Shown here: positions 24,564 through 33,268 of the stretch, piece after piece | Layout: each line of letters starts with the position of its first letter | How positions within the stretch are numbered: position 1 is the stretch's first letter | Source: Nanobdellota archaeon | GTDB taxonomy: Archaea; Nanobdellota; Nanobdellia; Woesearchaeales; WJKV01 | Reading direction: 5' to 3' | DNA length: 43,224 nucleotides | NCBI GenBank assembly: GCA_023133595.1 | Contig: JAGLWF010000010.1 | Location: 1 to 43,224 of the forward strand | Program-made: the position numbers and the translations under genes | Notes under the pieces: model-generated | Told to the model about the DNA's origin: nothing | The model's input: only the letters and a program-made list of their open reading frames with translations | Database searches by the model: none

Positions 24564-25262
24564 TTAAACTCTTCGGTTTTTAAATAATGATTTCAGTTTC
24601 CAAACCTGCTCTCTAGTTGCAAGGTCAAACCCGATTCTGGTGAATTGGACCAAAGGTATTGGTTTTGTGACAAGCTTTACTCGATTTTTTCGTATTGCTG
24701 AAAGGACACTATCAACTTTAGGTCTCGCATCTATCAAAGTATATGTATGATTGATATGTTCAAATTTGTGAGCATCACTGTTTCCGATAATAGGAATCTT
24801 ATTCTTCTTTGCAAATTTGACAGCAGCTTTGTTTGGATTGTAAATTTGATTATATATAAAAGAATGTTCAACAGCTCCCCAGACATCTTTGTATTTTTCT
24901 AAGAGATTCATTCCAAGCGCACTGTGAACTGGATACAATGGATGCGGTGCCACAATCAGATATTCATCTTTGTATTTTTCAAGATCATCAAATGTCTTCA
25001 AACCTTTTGGGATCTTCTTTGCGCCAAGGATAAGAACATGTTTTCGATCTATTGTTTTCTCAAAACCAGGAATAAGTAGAATACCCTTTCTCTTGGCATG
25101 ATTCACTAAACTCTGATTATAGAGTACTTTGTCATGCAATGTTATTGCCATTACTTTAAACTTCAGTTTTGCCATGTGATCAATTAAATCATGCGCTGTG
25201 TAGGAGATAATATCTCGTGGATAACCTTCTTTTGTATGCATATGCAAGTCTGCTTTTAACAT
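24564..25262 (-). CDS. PHP-domain metal-dependent phosphoesterase
   Basis: The 232-aa protein is a compact PHP domain: ADLHMHTKEG (HxH, residues 7 and 9), ITLHDK, GFEKT, APHPLYP, EHSF and GNSDAH supply the metal ligands in order. Small stand-alone PHP proteins hydrolyse phosphate mono- or diesters such as nucleotides; the substrate here is unknown. TTTTAAAC at about 25285-25292 is centred 26 nt before the ATG (leaderless). Composite repeat A4+B6 lies upstream. Confidence 0.9.
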   Translation of the reverse strand: MLKADLHMHTKEGYPRDIISYTAHDLIDHMAKLKFKVMAITLHDKVLYNQSLVNHAKRKGILLIPGFEKTIDRKHVLILGAKKIPKGLKTFDDLEKYKDEYLIVAPHPLYPVHSALGMNLLEKYKDVWGAVEHSFIYNQIYNPNKAAVKFAKKNKIPIIGNSDAHKFEHINHTYTLIDARPKVDSVLSAIRKNRVKLVTKPIPLVQFTRIGFDLATREQVWKLKSLFKNRRV

Positions 25263-25318
25263 AGTAATTAGTGCAAAGAGATAGTTTAAAAGAGTTGTGG
25301 AACTATTGTATGTGCATA

Positions 25319-25415
25319 GCCATTGCTGCCAAGTGCAGCTTTCTGACTTTTTCTACTGGATACATAGACTCGGCTTCTAAAACAAAAAAATAAACTAGCG
25401 GAACGCAGCAATGGC
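25319..25415 (+). repeat. Interspersed element type A, copy A4
   Basis: This 97-bp copy has ends GCCATTGCTGC / GCAGCAATGGC (11 bp perfect). Boxes are CAAGTGCAGCTTTC, TAGACTCGGCTTCTA and TAGCGGAACGC. Confidence 0.87.
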
Positions 25416-25422
25416 CTTATTA

Positions 25423-25517
25423 TGCATAGCACGCTCCGCCAGACCATTAGTTGGATCATTAAATCAAGTCTTTTTTACTCGTCTGTATAATCTTATAGCT
25501 GCGCTTGGTGCTATGCA
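25423..25517 (-). repeat. Interspersed element type B, copy B6 (reverse)
   Basis: This 95-bp copy has ends TGCATAGCAC / GTGCTATGCA (10 bp perfect). Read on the minus strand it starts CACCAAGCGCAGC and ends GGCGGAGCGTGC. The central box is weak (AGACTTGATTT). Confidence 0.82.
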
Positions 25518-25568
25518 CGTACGAACTATGGAAGGTTTTTTAAAGTGAGGATTTTTATTACTCACAAA

Positions 25569-26771
25569 ATGATAGTCGGGCTTGTAGGAAAACCATCAGC
25601 TGGAAAATCAACATTTTTCAAGGCAGCAACACTGGCAGAAGTAGAGATAGCTAACTATCCGTTCACAACAATCAAGCCTAATCACGGTACTGGATATGTC
25701 AAAGTGGAATGTGTTTGCAAGGATTTCAACAAGCAATGCAATCCCCGATTTGGCTATTCTATGAAAGGATACAGGTTTGTATCTGTCGATATGATGGATG
25801 TTGCAGGACTGGTTCCTGGAGCGCATTCTGGAAAGGGGATGGGCAACCAGTTCCTTGATGATTTGCGCCAAGCAGATGTATTGATCCATGTTGTTGACAT
25901 TTCAGGATCCATAAATGAAAAAGGAGAACCTGTTGATACAGGAAGCTATGATCCTGCAAAAGATATTGAATTCCTAGAGACTGAGATAGATATGTGGTAC
26001 CAGGGAATATTGACAAAAGGATGGGACCGTTTTGCACGATCAGTGCAACAGGAAAAAGGAGAGGTGCACAAGGCAATTGCAAAACAAGCATCTGCATTGG
26101 GGGTTACAGAATCACTAGCAGGCCAGGCAATCAATAAATACAGCCTGAACAAAGATAATATCAAGGCATGGACTGAAGAGGACCTGAAGAAAATAGCTTC
26201 ATTCCTTCGGAGAAAAACAAAGCCAATGGTGATTGCCTGCAATAAGATGGATGTTCCAGGTGCGTTTGAGATTTTTGAATGGGTCAAGAAACAATTTCCA
26301 GACGAGATCTTAATTCCATGTTCATCAGAATCAGAACTTGCACTGAGAGAAGCTGCAAAACATGAACTGATCGAATATGTTCCAGGTGACAAAGAATTTA
26401 AGATATTACAACCAGAAAAACTGAGCGAGAAACAAAAGAAAGCCTTAGACTTTATCAAAGCAAATATCCTTGCTAAATATAACAACACCGGTGTCCAGCA
26501 AGTTTTAGACGCAGCTGTGTTCGATTTACTAAAATACAAAGCGATCTTTCCAATTGGAGTAGCAGGCAAACTCGAGGATTCAGAAGGCCGAGTTCTTCCG
26601 GACTGTTTCCTGCTGCCAAAAGAAGCAACTGCACTGGACTTTGCATTCCGATTACACACAGATTTCGGGAAAAATTTCATCAAAGCAATCGATGTGAAAA
26701 AGAAGCTGCCAGTCGGAAAAGATCATGTTCTTAAACACAGAGATATTATAGAAATCATGAGCAGTAAATAG
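25569..26771 (+). CDS. YchF/Obg-type GTP-binding protein
   Basis: From the ATG at 25569 the protein has 400 aa. P-loop GKPSAGKST (7-15), switch segment [22 protein letters not shown] (G3) and ACNKMD (G4) define an Obg/YchF-like P-loop NTPase of the archaeal type. A C-terminal TGS-like domain follows ([23 protein letters not shown]). The family binds ribosomes or tRNA. The frame opens at a GTG (25545), but the TATA box at 25537-25544 is centred about 28 nt before ATG 25569, so the shorter form is likely. Confidence 0.93.
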   Translation: MIVGLVGKPSAGKSTFFKAATLAEVEIANYPFTTIKPNHGTGYVKVECVCKDFNKQCNPRFGYSMKGYRFVSVDMMDVAGLVPGAHSGKGMGNQFLDDLRQADVLIHVVDISGSINEKGEPVDTGSYDPAKDIEFLETEIDMWYQGILTKGWDRFARSVQQEKGEVHKAIAKQASALGVTESLAGQAINKYSLNKDNIKAWTEEDLKKIASFLRRKTKPMVIACNKMDVPGAFEIFEWVKKQFPDEILIPCSSESELALREAAKHELIEYVPGDKEFKILQPEKLSEKQKKALDFIKANILAKYNNTGVQQVLDAAVFDLLKYKAIFPIGVAGKLEDSEGRVLPDCFLLPKEATALDFAFRLHTDFGKNFIKAIDVKKKLPVGKDHVLKHRDIIEIMSSK

Positions 26772-26880
26772 TTCTAGTATGCTATTGCTCTGATGAATGC
26801 TCTCAGGTCTGCAGCTGTAGCTAAAATAGTTCTCGTGGTAATCCTCTAATGAAATTTCTCAGATCTGCAACTGTAGCTAA
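26767..26880 (-). repeat. Tandem 56/58-nt duplication at the end of the multi-TM protein gene
   Basis: The unit TTAGCTACAG..TGCAGA..CTGAGA occurs at 26880-26825 and again from 26824, in a different frame. The first copy encodes LATVADLRNFIRGLP; the second would read LATAADLRAFIRAIAY then stop. Most differences between the copies fall on third codon positions. Confidence 0.75.
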
Positions 26881-28494
26881 TGTTCTTATGTGTGCTGCAA
26901 GAGCAGGACATCCAATTACCCCATCAACCCAATTCGCAAAATCATTTTCAGGAGCTCTATTCACAACATGTTCTTCGAATAAAAAATCTTTTTCAGGACC
27001 TGGATCTCTGAAAAAATTAAAGAATTGTCTAAGCGTTCTGAATTCATGCGCACCAGCTCCTAAATTATATGTTAATGCATTCGCACCAGTATCAGTATCA
27101 ATATGCTCTGCAATCTCTGCTGCATATGGCAGTGCGGCAGCAGCTGCTGGTGCTGCTCCAGCTAATACTGCTTCAATATCTTCTCTTAAACCTTGAAGTG
27201 CTGTATCTAAAGCAGCAAGCGCTGCAAATTCCTCTCCGCCAGGAGGGCTCAAATGATCTGTAAGAATATTGCCAAGCAGAGTAGGCGTATTCATTGAATT
27301 TTTTTTGATATCATCAATAATGGTTAATTGAACAAGTATTGAATTATCCAAATTTTTAAGTGCATCTAGAATTGCTGCCTGGTGGGCAGTTAACCGGGCC
27401 ATAATATCTACCCGCTGAGCATTAGTTAATCCTCCAGGTATGCCTGCGCCAAGAGCTGCAAACAAACTTTCAACAGTATGTGCAGCTTCATCAACATTAT
27501 CAGCAAAAGTCCGGATAAAATTATGTTCTTTTGTCAGTATTGATGGCAATGTCTTTTCAATAAACTTTTTACATTTCTTCCATTTTGTATGATATATTGT
27601 TCTCATTCGAGGGATTTCTGCAGCTTTTTGATCGTATAATTCAGTTAATATCCTGAAATCTTTGAATTCTCCTCTGAAAGCATTCTCCAATTCCTCTATC
27701 CGTGCGTGATACTCAAGCTGCTCTGGAGTTAAACCTCTATTCTGGTACCACCTCCATGCCCGGCCTCCAAGACCAAATATGGATCCTGCAAATCTTGAAC
27801 CAGCATCTCCAATAGATCCAGGTGCTCTTGGAATCTGATCTGTCTGGTCTCCAAAAGGATCGTATCCTTTGTCACAACCCCATCCTCGTGCAGTGCTTCC
27901 GACCTTCATTATCAGGGATCCTATCAATGCAAGGAGTGCAAAACCCATTACCATGTATCGGATGCCGCTGAATGCAGTGCCTTCTGCTAAATATGTGAAC
28001 AACAATAAACACATTGCACCAATTATAACTGCCTGGAATCCGCCAGACTTGCCATCAGTATTTGTGCGCATTGTATGTTTTGAGATAAAATAAACAGCAA
28101 GACTGATTATGACAGCAAAGAACATGTGGAAGGATCCTGCGATTTGTGTTGCTCTTGCCATTGGATCTTTACTGACAAAGAATACAGAAAGTAGCATCAC
28201 AGCTGCAAGGCTTCCAGCCATTGTCTTGTGCATCTTTGAGACGTCACCATCTTTCAGCATCCACTTCTTGATACCTGTTAGTAAAAGATTGTATAAGAAG
28301 ATCCAAAAGAAAATAAGCATGACACCGAAAACAACAGACTTGATTTTCAGCACAGCTGGCAGCCAGCCAAATGCCATCTTGAAAGCTCCAGTCATCTGTT
28401 TTGTTGATTCTTGATACCCTGTCTGTGCAACAGCTAAAACAGGAATAACTAGAGAACTCAATAAACTAGCCACTATCCAACTCTTTTTTCCCAT
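26821..28494 (-). CDS. Multi-spanning membrane protein with large cytoplasmic or external domain
   Basis: The protein has 557 aa. An N-terminal signal-like helix (IVASLLSSLVIPVLAVA) is followed by about six transmembrane segments to residue 200, then a 350-residue soluble part that is helical, with an Ala-rich stretch (VLAGAAPAAAAALPYAAEIAE). I recognise no family; the general shape recalls TrbL/VirB6-like channel proteins, but no motif supports this. The C-terminus is probably truncated: after the stop, a second copy of the last motif continues in another frame. GGATTATATATG upstream is centred about 27 nt before the ATG. Confidence 0.75.
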   Translation of the reverse strand: MGKKSWIVASLLSSLVIPVLAVAQTGYQESTKQMTGAFKMAFGWLPAVLKIKSVVFGVMLIFFWIFLYNLLLTGIKKWMLKDGDVSKMHKTMAGSLAAVMLLSVFFVSKDPMARATQIAGSFHMFFAVIISLAVYFISKHTMRTNTDGKSGGFQAVIIGAMCLLLFTYLAEGTAFSGIRYMVMGFALLALIGSLIMKVGSTARGWGCDKGYDPFGDQTDQIPRAPGSIGDAGSRFAGSIFGLGGRAWRWYQNRGLTPEQLEYHARIEELENAFRGEFKDFRILTELYDQKAAEIPRMRTIYHTKWKKCKKFIEKTLPSILTKEHNFIRTFADNVDEAAHTVESLFAALGAGIPGGLTNAQRVDIMARLTAHQAAILDALKNLDNSILVQLTIIDDIKKNSMNTPTLLGNILTDHLSPPGGEEFAALAALDTALQGLREDIEAVLAGAAPAAAAALPYAAEIAEHIDTDTGANALTYNLGAGAHEFRTLRQFFNFFRDPGPEKDFLFEEHVVNRAPENDFANWVDGVIGCPALAAHIRTLATVADLRNFIRGLPRELF

Positions 28495-28738
28495 TATTCT
28501 ATATAAAGGATTATTCTATCATATATAATCCTTACTATTTTATCTATATATACCTACCATCAAATATGGCTCTTTTTAAAATCAAAATCAATTAGAGCAG
28601 AAAATGCCCCTAAAAGATCTTCTTTATTCTTGGAAAAATCATATTTAGATTGTTTAGTTTTAAAAAATTTCCAAAAATGTCATTGAACTTTCCAAATATA
28701 TGAGAAATTTTCTAAAAAAATCCCAGAAATAGGAATAA

Positions 28739-29980
28739 ATGTTCTTATCTTATATTAAGATTAAGATGATTCAATATATTGGAAATTTTAAGGTATTAGA
28801 AAAAATAGGACAAGGGGGTTTTGGCACAGTATATAAAGTTGAAAATGCAATCGGGAAAGTTTCTGCTTTGAAAGTTTTGTCCAAGAAAGTAAATAACCCT
28901 AAAAAAGAAGTTAAGATCCATGCTAATCTAAAACACACTAATATTGTTGACATTTATAATTATCATCCAGATATAAGAGCTATAGAAATGGAATATCTGT
29001 CTAGAGGCAGTTTGGCTGATCTGATCAAAAAAGGTCCTGTTGATCATAAGAGAACAGTTCATATTATTCGCGAGATCCTTAGAGCACTACATTATGCTCA
29101 TCAGGAAGGCTATATGCATTGTGATGTGAAGCCTTCAAATATTCTTTTGAATTCAGAAGGAAAAATTAAATTATCTGATTTTGGTTTGGCAAAATTAATT
29201 GAAAACGAGATTGACGCGTTACCTCCTGAAATCAGAAGTTCCAGGTTATTGAACACTGTCGACTTAAATGATACTGGTTCTTCAAAAGAAGATAACATTC
29301 GTAAAATAATAGATGGGAGCAGAATAAAAGGAACTCTACCTTATATGGCGCCTGAACAAAAAGAGCTCAAACCATGTAAACAGTCTGATATATATGCTGT
29401 CGGTTTAATTCTGTATGAGATGTTAACCAACAGACTGCCAACAGAGATCTTCCCAGAATTACCTTCTAAGATAGACAGATCAATTCCAAAAAGATTAGAC
29501 CAAATTTGTATGAAAGCGCTTAGATCTGTTAATGAAAGATACAATAATGCAAATGATATGATCAAAGATTTAGAATATAGAAAAAGAAGATTATTTGCAG
29601 GACTAAAAATTGCTTTCAGAACAGCTATTATCAGCAGTATTACTGGCCTTGTAATTGGAGCTGCAGTATTCAGCGGTAGTGGAGAAGATCTGCCAGAGTT
29701 ACGTATGAGTGTTAAAGGCAATGAAGCAACACATGCTGTAAAAGTACTTATTCCTGCAAGAGAAGGAGATCCTGCAGCTTATATCAAAAGCAAATTCGAT
29801 GCACTAGAAATTCTTATTGAAGATAAAGAAAGATTAGCTGGAGATTACAAAAAAGCTCTCGAAGAATATAAAGAGCTGCAACAATATCATAAACTTCAGC
29901 AAATAGATTATGACAGAGAAATAGAGAAACTAAAGACGTTACAGAAAGAACTCGAAGGATATATAGCAGAAAACCGGTGA
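28739..29980 (+). CDS. Membrane-anchored Hanks-type Ser/Thr protein kinase
   Basis: The protein has 413 aa. Kinase motifs: GQGGFG (25-30), K45 in ALKV, HCDVKPSN (127-134) where the usual HRD is HCD, DFG (147-149), APE (204-206). The stretch from DFG to APE is about 57 residues, unusually long and rich in Asp, Ser and Arg. After the kinase domain one transmembrane helix (TAIISSITGLVIGAAVF) and a C-terminal coiled coil (about 345-410) follow, so the kinase faces the cytosol. The upstream AT-rich gap 28495-28738 holds its promoter. An alternative ATG lies at 28766. Confidence 0.92.
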   Translation: MFLSYIKIKMIQYIGNFKVLEKIGQGGFGTVYKVENAIGKVSALKVLSKKVNNPKKEVKIHANLKHTNIVDIYNYHPDIRAIEMEYLSRGSLADLIKKGPVDHKRTVHIIREILRALHYAHQEGYMHCDVKPSNILLNSEGKIKLSDFGLAKLIENEIDALPPEIRSSRLLNTVDLNDTGSSKEDNIRKIIDGSRIKGTLPYMAPEQKELKPCKQSDIYAVGLILYEMLTNRLPTEIFPELPSKIDRSIPKRLDQICMKALRSVNERYNNANDMIKDLEYRKRRLFAGLKIAFRTAIISSITGLVIGAAVFSGSGEDLPELRMSVKGNEATHAVKVLIPAREGDPAAYIKSKFDALEILIEDKERLAGDYKKALEEYKELQQYHKLQQIDYDREIEKLKTLQKELEGYIAENR

Positions 29981-30068
29981 CGAGATCATAATAGGCAAAT
30001 AAAAAATTTAGCGAAACGCTTATATACTAAACAGCCCTTTATGGATATATCATAGGAGGTGCATATTT

Positions 30069-30629
30069 ATGTTTGGTTCAAAAGAATTGGATGAGAATCT
30101 GTATAGCGGTCGTATTCTGGGTACAATGATGTTTGGAGCAACTATCAGACATCTACGAAGAGATATGCGACTTATTGACAAACTTGAAAAGAAAAAAGTT
30201 ATCCATCACGCGAAATTAGGAAATATTTCAAAAACAAAAACAGATCTTGATAAAATAATAAAATGGATGAGAAAATTTGAAGACGATAGTAAAGATGCAG
30301 TACGAGGTCTGATAAAATTTGAGAACTATGAATTGGGCAATATACAAAACCTGGATGATTTTATTGCAACACTTGAAAAATTAGGATTCCCAAAAGGGAT
30401 TATCGCTGAAGATAGTGCAGCCTTGCTCTCTATCTTGAGTGCGTTGAAAGAGGACTTCAAGATTATGCGTGAGCATTTCGCGCTTCTGGAAGACAAGACA
30501 AAAGCTTTGATCCGACAATCAGAAGCACGTGTAAAATCAGCTCAAAAAGGTATGAAAGTTGCACAAGTACAATCCAAAAGACTTGCTGCTCGAGCAAAAA
30601 GAGGCGGCAGAAGACTAAAAAGAGCATGA
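30069..30629 (+). CDS. Coiled-coil protein with basic tail
   Basis: The protein has 186 aa, is mostly helical, with a long coiled region and a strongly basic C-terminus (RLAARAKRGGRRLKRA) that could bind nucleic acid or membrane phosphates. No family is recognised. A TATA box (CTTATATAC, about 30018-30026) and a strong ribosome site AGGAGGTG at 30053-30060 precede the ATG, so this message has a leader. Its stop overlaps the taw3 start by 4 nt, which couples both genes. Confidence 0.78.
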   Translation: MFGSKELDENLYSGRILGTMMFGATIRHLRRDMRLIDKLEKKKVIHHAKLGNISKTKTDLDKIIKWMRKFEDDSKDAVRGLIKFENYELGNIQNLDDFIATLEKLGFPKGIIAEDSAALLSILSALKEDFKIMREHFALLEDKTKALIRQSEARVKSAQKGMKVAQVQSKRLAARAKRGGRRLKRA

Positions 30630-31207
30630 TTTTTTCTTTTTTACATTCTAAGAAAGTATTCCTATCTAAATTAGACAAGAGCAAAAAAGGCAGTATCGAC
30701 AAGAAGATCAAGGGATTGTGCGGCAAGATAAACAAACTAAAGAATTATTACACAACATCTTCGTGTTCTGGACGGATTGTCATCATCAAGACAGGGAAGA
30801 AAAAGAATGAATACAAATGGCTGTACATCTCGCACATCAAGATTACCAGAAAAGCGTATGATAAGATTGAAAAGACGTACAATAAGATATGGAAAGATAA
30901 AAAGCTCTTGAAGACGTGCTGGATACGGTTCGAGCCAGCAATCATGCATGTCTCATGCGACAGCATTGACGATGCGCAAAAACTATTGGATCTCGCGAGA
31001 AATACAGGCTTCAAGCTCAGCGGCATAATCTCGGCAAAAAAGAATGTAGTCGAAATCAGGGCTAGTGAAAGATTAGATATACCAATATCTGTTGTATTGG
31101 ATGTTTTTGCTCTGGATAATGTGATCACAGAAGCAAATAAAAAGCTGGATGAGACTCATAATAAGATAAAAAAATTAACAGCAAAGATTTCTTCATTTAG
31201 AAAATAA
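30626..31207 (+). CDS. taw3: tRNA wybutosine synthesis methyltransferase Taw3
   Basis: The 193-aa protein matches TYW3/Taw3: the family signature YYTTSSCSGRI (41-51), then the W-x-S/H-x-x segment LYISHIKIT, RFEPAIMHVSC, and GFKLSGIISAKKNVVEIR near the C-terminus. Taw3 N-methylates the tricyclic wyosine precursor at G37 of tRNA-Phe using SAM. It is translationally coupled to the coiled-coil protein. Its 3' end overlaps the convergent surface-protein gene by 15 nt. Confidence 0.93.
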   Translation: MIFSFLHSKKVFLSKLDKSKKGSIDKKIKGLCGKINKLKNYYTTSSCSGRIVIIKTGKKKNEYKWLYISHIKITRKAYDKIEKTYNKIWKDKKLLKTCWIRFEPAIMHVSCDSIDDAQKLLDLARNTGFKLSGIISAKKNVVEIRASERLDIPISVVLDVFALDNVITEANKKLDETHNKIKKLTAKISSFRK

Positions 31208-32596
31208 GAGCGAGTATGCTAGATAGATCAAGACAACAGCAATGATTGCCATTCCAAGAATCATCAGAACTGCAACTTTCTTGTCCTGGAACGGGGTCTT
31301 CATATCAACAGATTCTACTTCTCCAATAGTCCTTGGTTCAGGTTTACTGTCGATCTTTTCTTCTGGCTTAGGTTCTTCTTTTGGCTCCTCTTTAGGTTCT
31401 TCTTTCTTCACTTCTGGTTTTGGTTCTGGCAGAGTTTCTTTTTTCTCAGTGCATTCTCCAACATCGATGAAATAGCTTTCTTCGTCCTGTTGCTTTGTAC
31501 TATCACTAAAAGTTTTCACGATTATTGGATATCTTCCAGGAGCAACACTATCTGCTATTGTAAACTCATGAACTTTATTGAACTCTGAATCTCTTCGGCC
31601 AGGATCTGCTTCCAGTTCAAAAGTTTCTCTGAAGAAAAGATCAAGATCAGCAGACTTTATAGTGTATGCTGCTTCATCTTCAGTTCCAACTCCAAGATTT
31701 GTAACTTCAATCTCAATATTAAGCTCTCTTTCACATGTAACTTTTTCAGGTACTATCTCAAAACGGGTAAGCCGAATGTCGTCAGCTTCTCGTTTTGTTT
31801 TGATTTCTCCTCTGAGTTCTGCATGATGTCTTACATGTTCAGCATCTTCTCCTTCTGCAGTTATCAGAATAGTATACAATTTATTGTTCTCAATATCTTT
31901 TGGTACAATAAATCTGAATTCACCAAGGGTCTTTGATTCCCGCGGATCAAGATCAAACTCAACAGCTTCAAGACTTATGTCGTCAGTTCCTCTGTCATCG
32001 ATATTTTGAATCTCTATCTTTACTTCGATATCCTTGATTATCGGATCAGTATTTTCATCAAACAAGTTTTTGACAATGACTTCAATATCAACTCGATTCA
32101 GTGCATAAAATCCTTCGACAGTTCCATTTGGCTGCAGTAATTCATTCTCAATAAGCACTGAATCTATTTTCAGCATATCTCCTGTTGAAGAGGGTGTTAA
32201 ATTAATTTGAACATCAAAATAATCTCTGTTAGAAGAATCGTATTGCGCATATATCTGTCCTGTAAACAAACCTGTTCCTGAATCTGGTTCTGTCAAAATC
32301 TCAAAATTGATTGTATCTGTCTGGCCTGGACCAACATTTCGTGATGCTGGACTGAAATCAATATTCAGGCTGCCAAGTCCGGATTTCAGCATTGAAACTA
32401 CTAAAGATTGATTTGTATGATTATTATGCACCTGGAATGAACCAGTAAAATCATCTCCTGGATTTCCAGAAAAATCTGTACCTGATATAGAAAGTATCTC
32501 AATATTTCCTTGTGCATTAGAAGTTGCTGTGATCAGCGGAATAATAGCTAGAACTAATGTTATAACCAATATTGTACGTAGATACTCCCCCATCAT
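31193..32596 (-). CDS. Cell-surface protein with Ig-like repeats and membrane anchor
   Basis: The protein has 467 aa: an N-terminal signal peptide, then beta-rich, Ig-like or CARDB-like domains (GNPGDDFTGSFQVHNNHTNQ; LLQPNGTVEGFYALNRVDIE; VTNLGVGTEDEA), then a Pro/Glu/Lys stalk of EEPKEEPKPE type, then one transmembrane helix (VAVLMILGMAIIAVVLIYLA). This is the build of an archaeal envelope or surface-layer-associated protein with several possible N-glycosylation sites. TTTATATA is centred about 27 nt before the ATG (leaderless). Confidence 0.82.
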   Translation of the reverse strand: MMGEYLRTILVITLVLAIIPLITATSNAQGNIEILSISGTDFSGNPGDDFTGSFQVHNNHTNQSLVVSMLKSGLGSLNIDFSPASRNVGPGQTDTINFEILTEPDSGTGLFTGQIYAQYDSSNRDYFDVQINLTPSSTGDMLKIDSVLIENELLQPNGTVEGFYALNRVDIEVIVKNLFDENTDPIIKDIEVKIEIQNIDDRGTDDISLEAVEFDLDPRESKTLGEFRFIVPKDIENNKLYTILITAEGEDAEHVRHHAELRGEIKTKREADDIRLTRFEIVPEKVTCERELNIEIEVTNLGVGTEDEAAYTIKSADLDLFFRETFELEADPGRRDSEFNKVHEFTIADSVAPGRYPIIVKTFSDSTKQQDEESYFIDVGECTEKKETLPEPKPEVKKEEPKEEPKEEPKPEEKIDSKPEPRTIGEVESVDMKTPFQDKKVAVLMILGMAIIAVVLIYLAYSLLFSK

Positions 32597-32640
32597 GATG
32601 CTACTGAAAAGTAGATAAGAATATATAAAGGTTGCGGTCT

Positions 32641-32666
32641 ATATATAAAAAGAATAAAAAAGAAAA
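32641..32666 (-). terminator. Poly-T terminator after rpl15e
   Basis: On the minus strand right after the L15e stop, T4, T6 and T5 runs follow one another, a usual archaeal termination signal. The region also overlaps the TATA-rich upstream area of the next gene. Confidence 0.5.
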
Positions 32667-33200
32667 TTAACGTACTTTCTCAGCACCAATACCTTTGTTT
32701 CTCAAGCCCCTGCTCTTTCTGGCAGCAGAAGTCTTGCCTCTGAAAACACGCTTTTTCTGTTTCTTTATCCATGGCATTGATTTTGCAATCACAGGATGAT
32801 GCGGATCAACCATGATCACTTCATACCATAGATAGAGTTTGTCGCGTCCAACATAGTAGCTGTTCAGAACTTCCAGATTTGTGAACTCCCTCTGTGCTCT
32901 CTGTTCAGAGATGGCTCTGTAGTTCAGGTTAATGACTTTCTTTCTTCGCATATGTTTAGAACGTCGGCCGCCTTTGAACTGAGGTCTCATCCGACCCCCA
33001 CTTTTAACTCTCTGTCTGATCATAACAAAACCTTGTTTTGCTTTATATCCCAGAGAACGAGCACGATCAAGTCGTGTTGGGCGTTCGATTCGAACAGTTG
33101 CAGCCTGTTTTTTCCACAGACGTTTTCTTGCCCGGTGCATTTCACCGAGATTTTGTTTTGGTTTAGTCCAAGCTTTTCTGATATATTTGTACATTGACAT
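32667..33200 (-). CDS. rpl15e: Ribosomal protein L15e
   Basis: The 177-aa large-subunit protein is found only in archaea and eukaryotes. It is very basic and shows the family blocks [49 protein letters not shown] and [12 protein letters not shown]. The C-terminus RGLRNKG is typical too. The ribosome site GGAGGT stands 9 nt before the ATG. It is a stand-alone gene here, followed by T runs. Confidence 0.97.
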   Translation of the reverse strand: MSMYKYIRKAWTKPKQNLGEMHRARKRLWKKQAATVRIERPTRLDRARSLGYKAKQGFVMIRQRVKSGGRMRPQFKGGRRSKHMRRKKVINLNYRAISEQRAQREFTNLEVLNSYYVGRDKLYLWYEVIMVDPHHPVIAKSMPWIKKQKKRVFRGKTSAARKSRGLRNKGIGAEKVR

Positions 33201-33268
33201 TTAAATTAACCTCCGGATTCACCGCTCGGGCACATCTCCAGTAATATACATAAAAGAAAATAGTGCAT

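Larger units (their letters stand above)
25308..25522. mobile_element. Composite repeat unit A4+B6
   Basis: GTATGTGCATAGC (25308-25320) and GCTATGCACGTAC (25510-25522) form an outer inverted repeat with 12 of 13 positions matching. Inside are an A element (plus) and a B element (minus). With 7833-8046 and 18111-18316 this is the third copy of the same compound unit. It fills most of the 306-nt gap between the PHP and GTPase genes. Confidence 0.78.

Noticed and set aside
25946-26683. 245-aa minus-strand frame over the GTPase gene
   Set aside because: Long but antisense to a GTPase with all G motifs; the product is Ser-rich low-complexity sequence.
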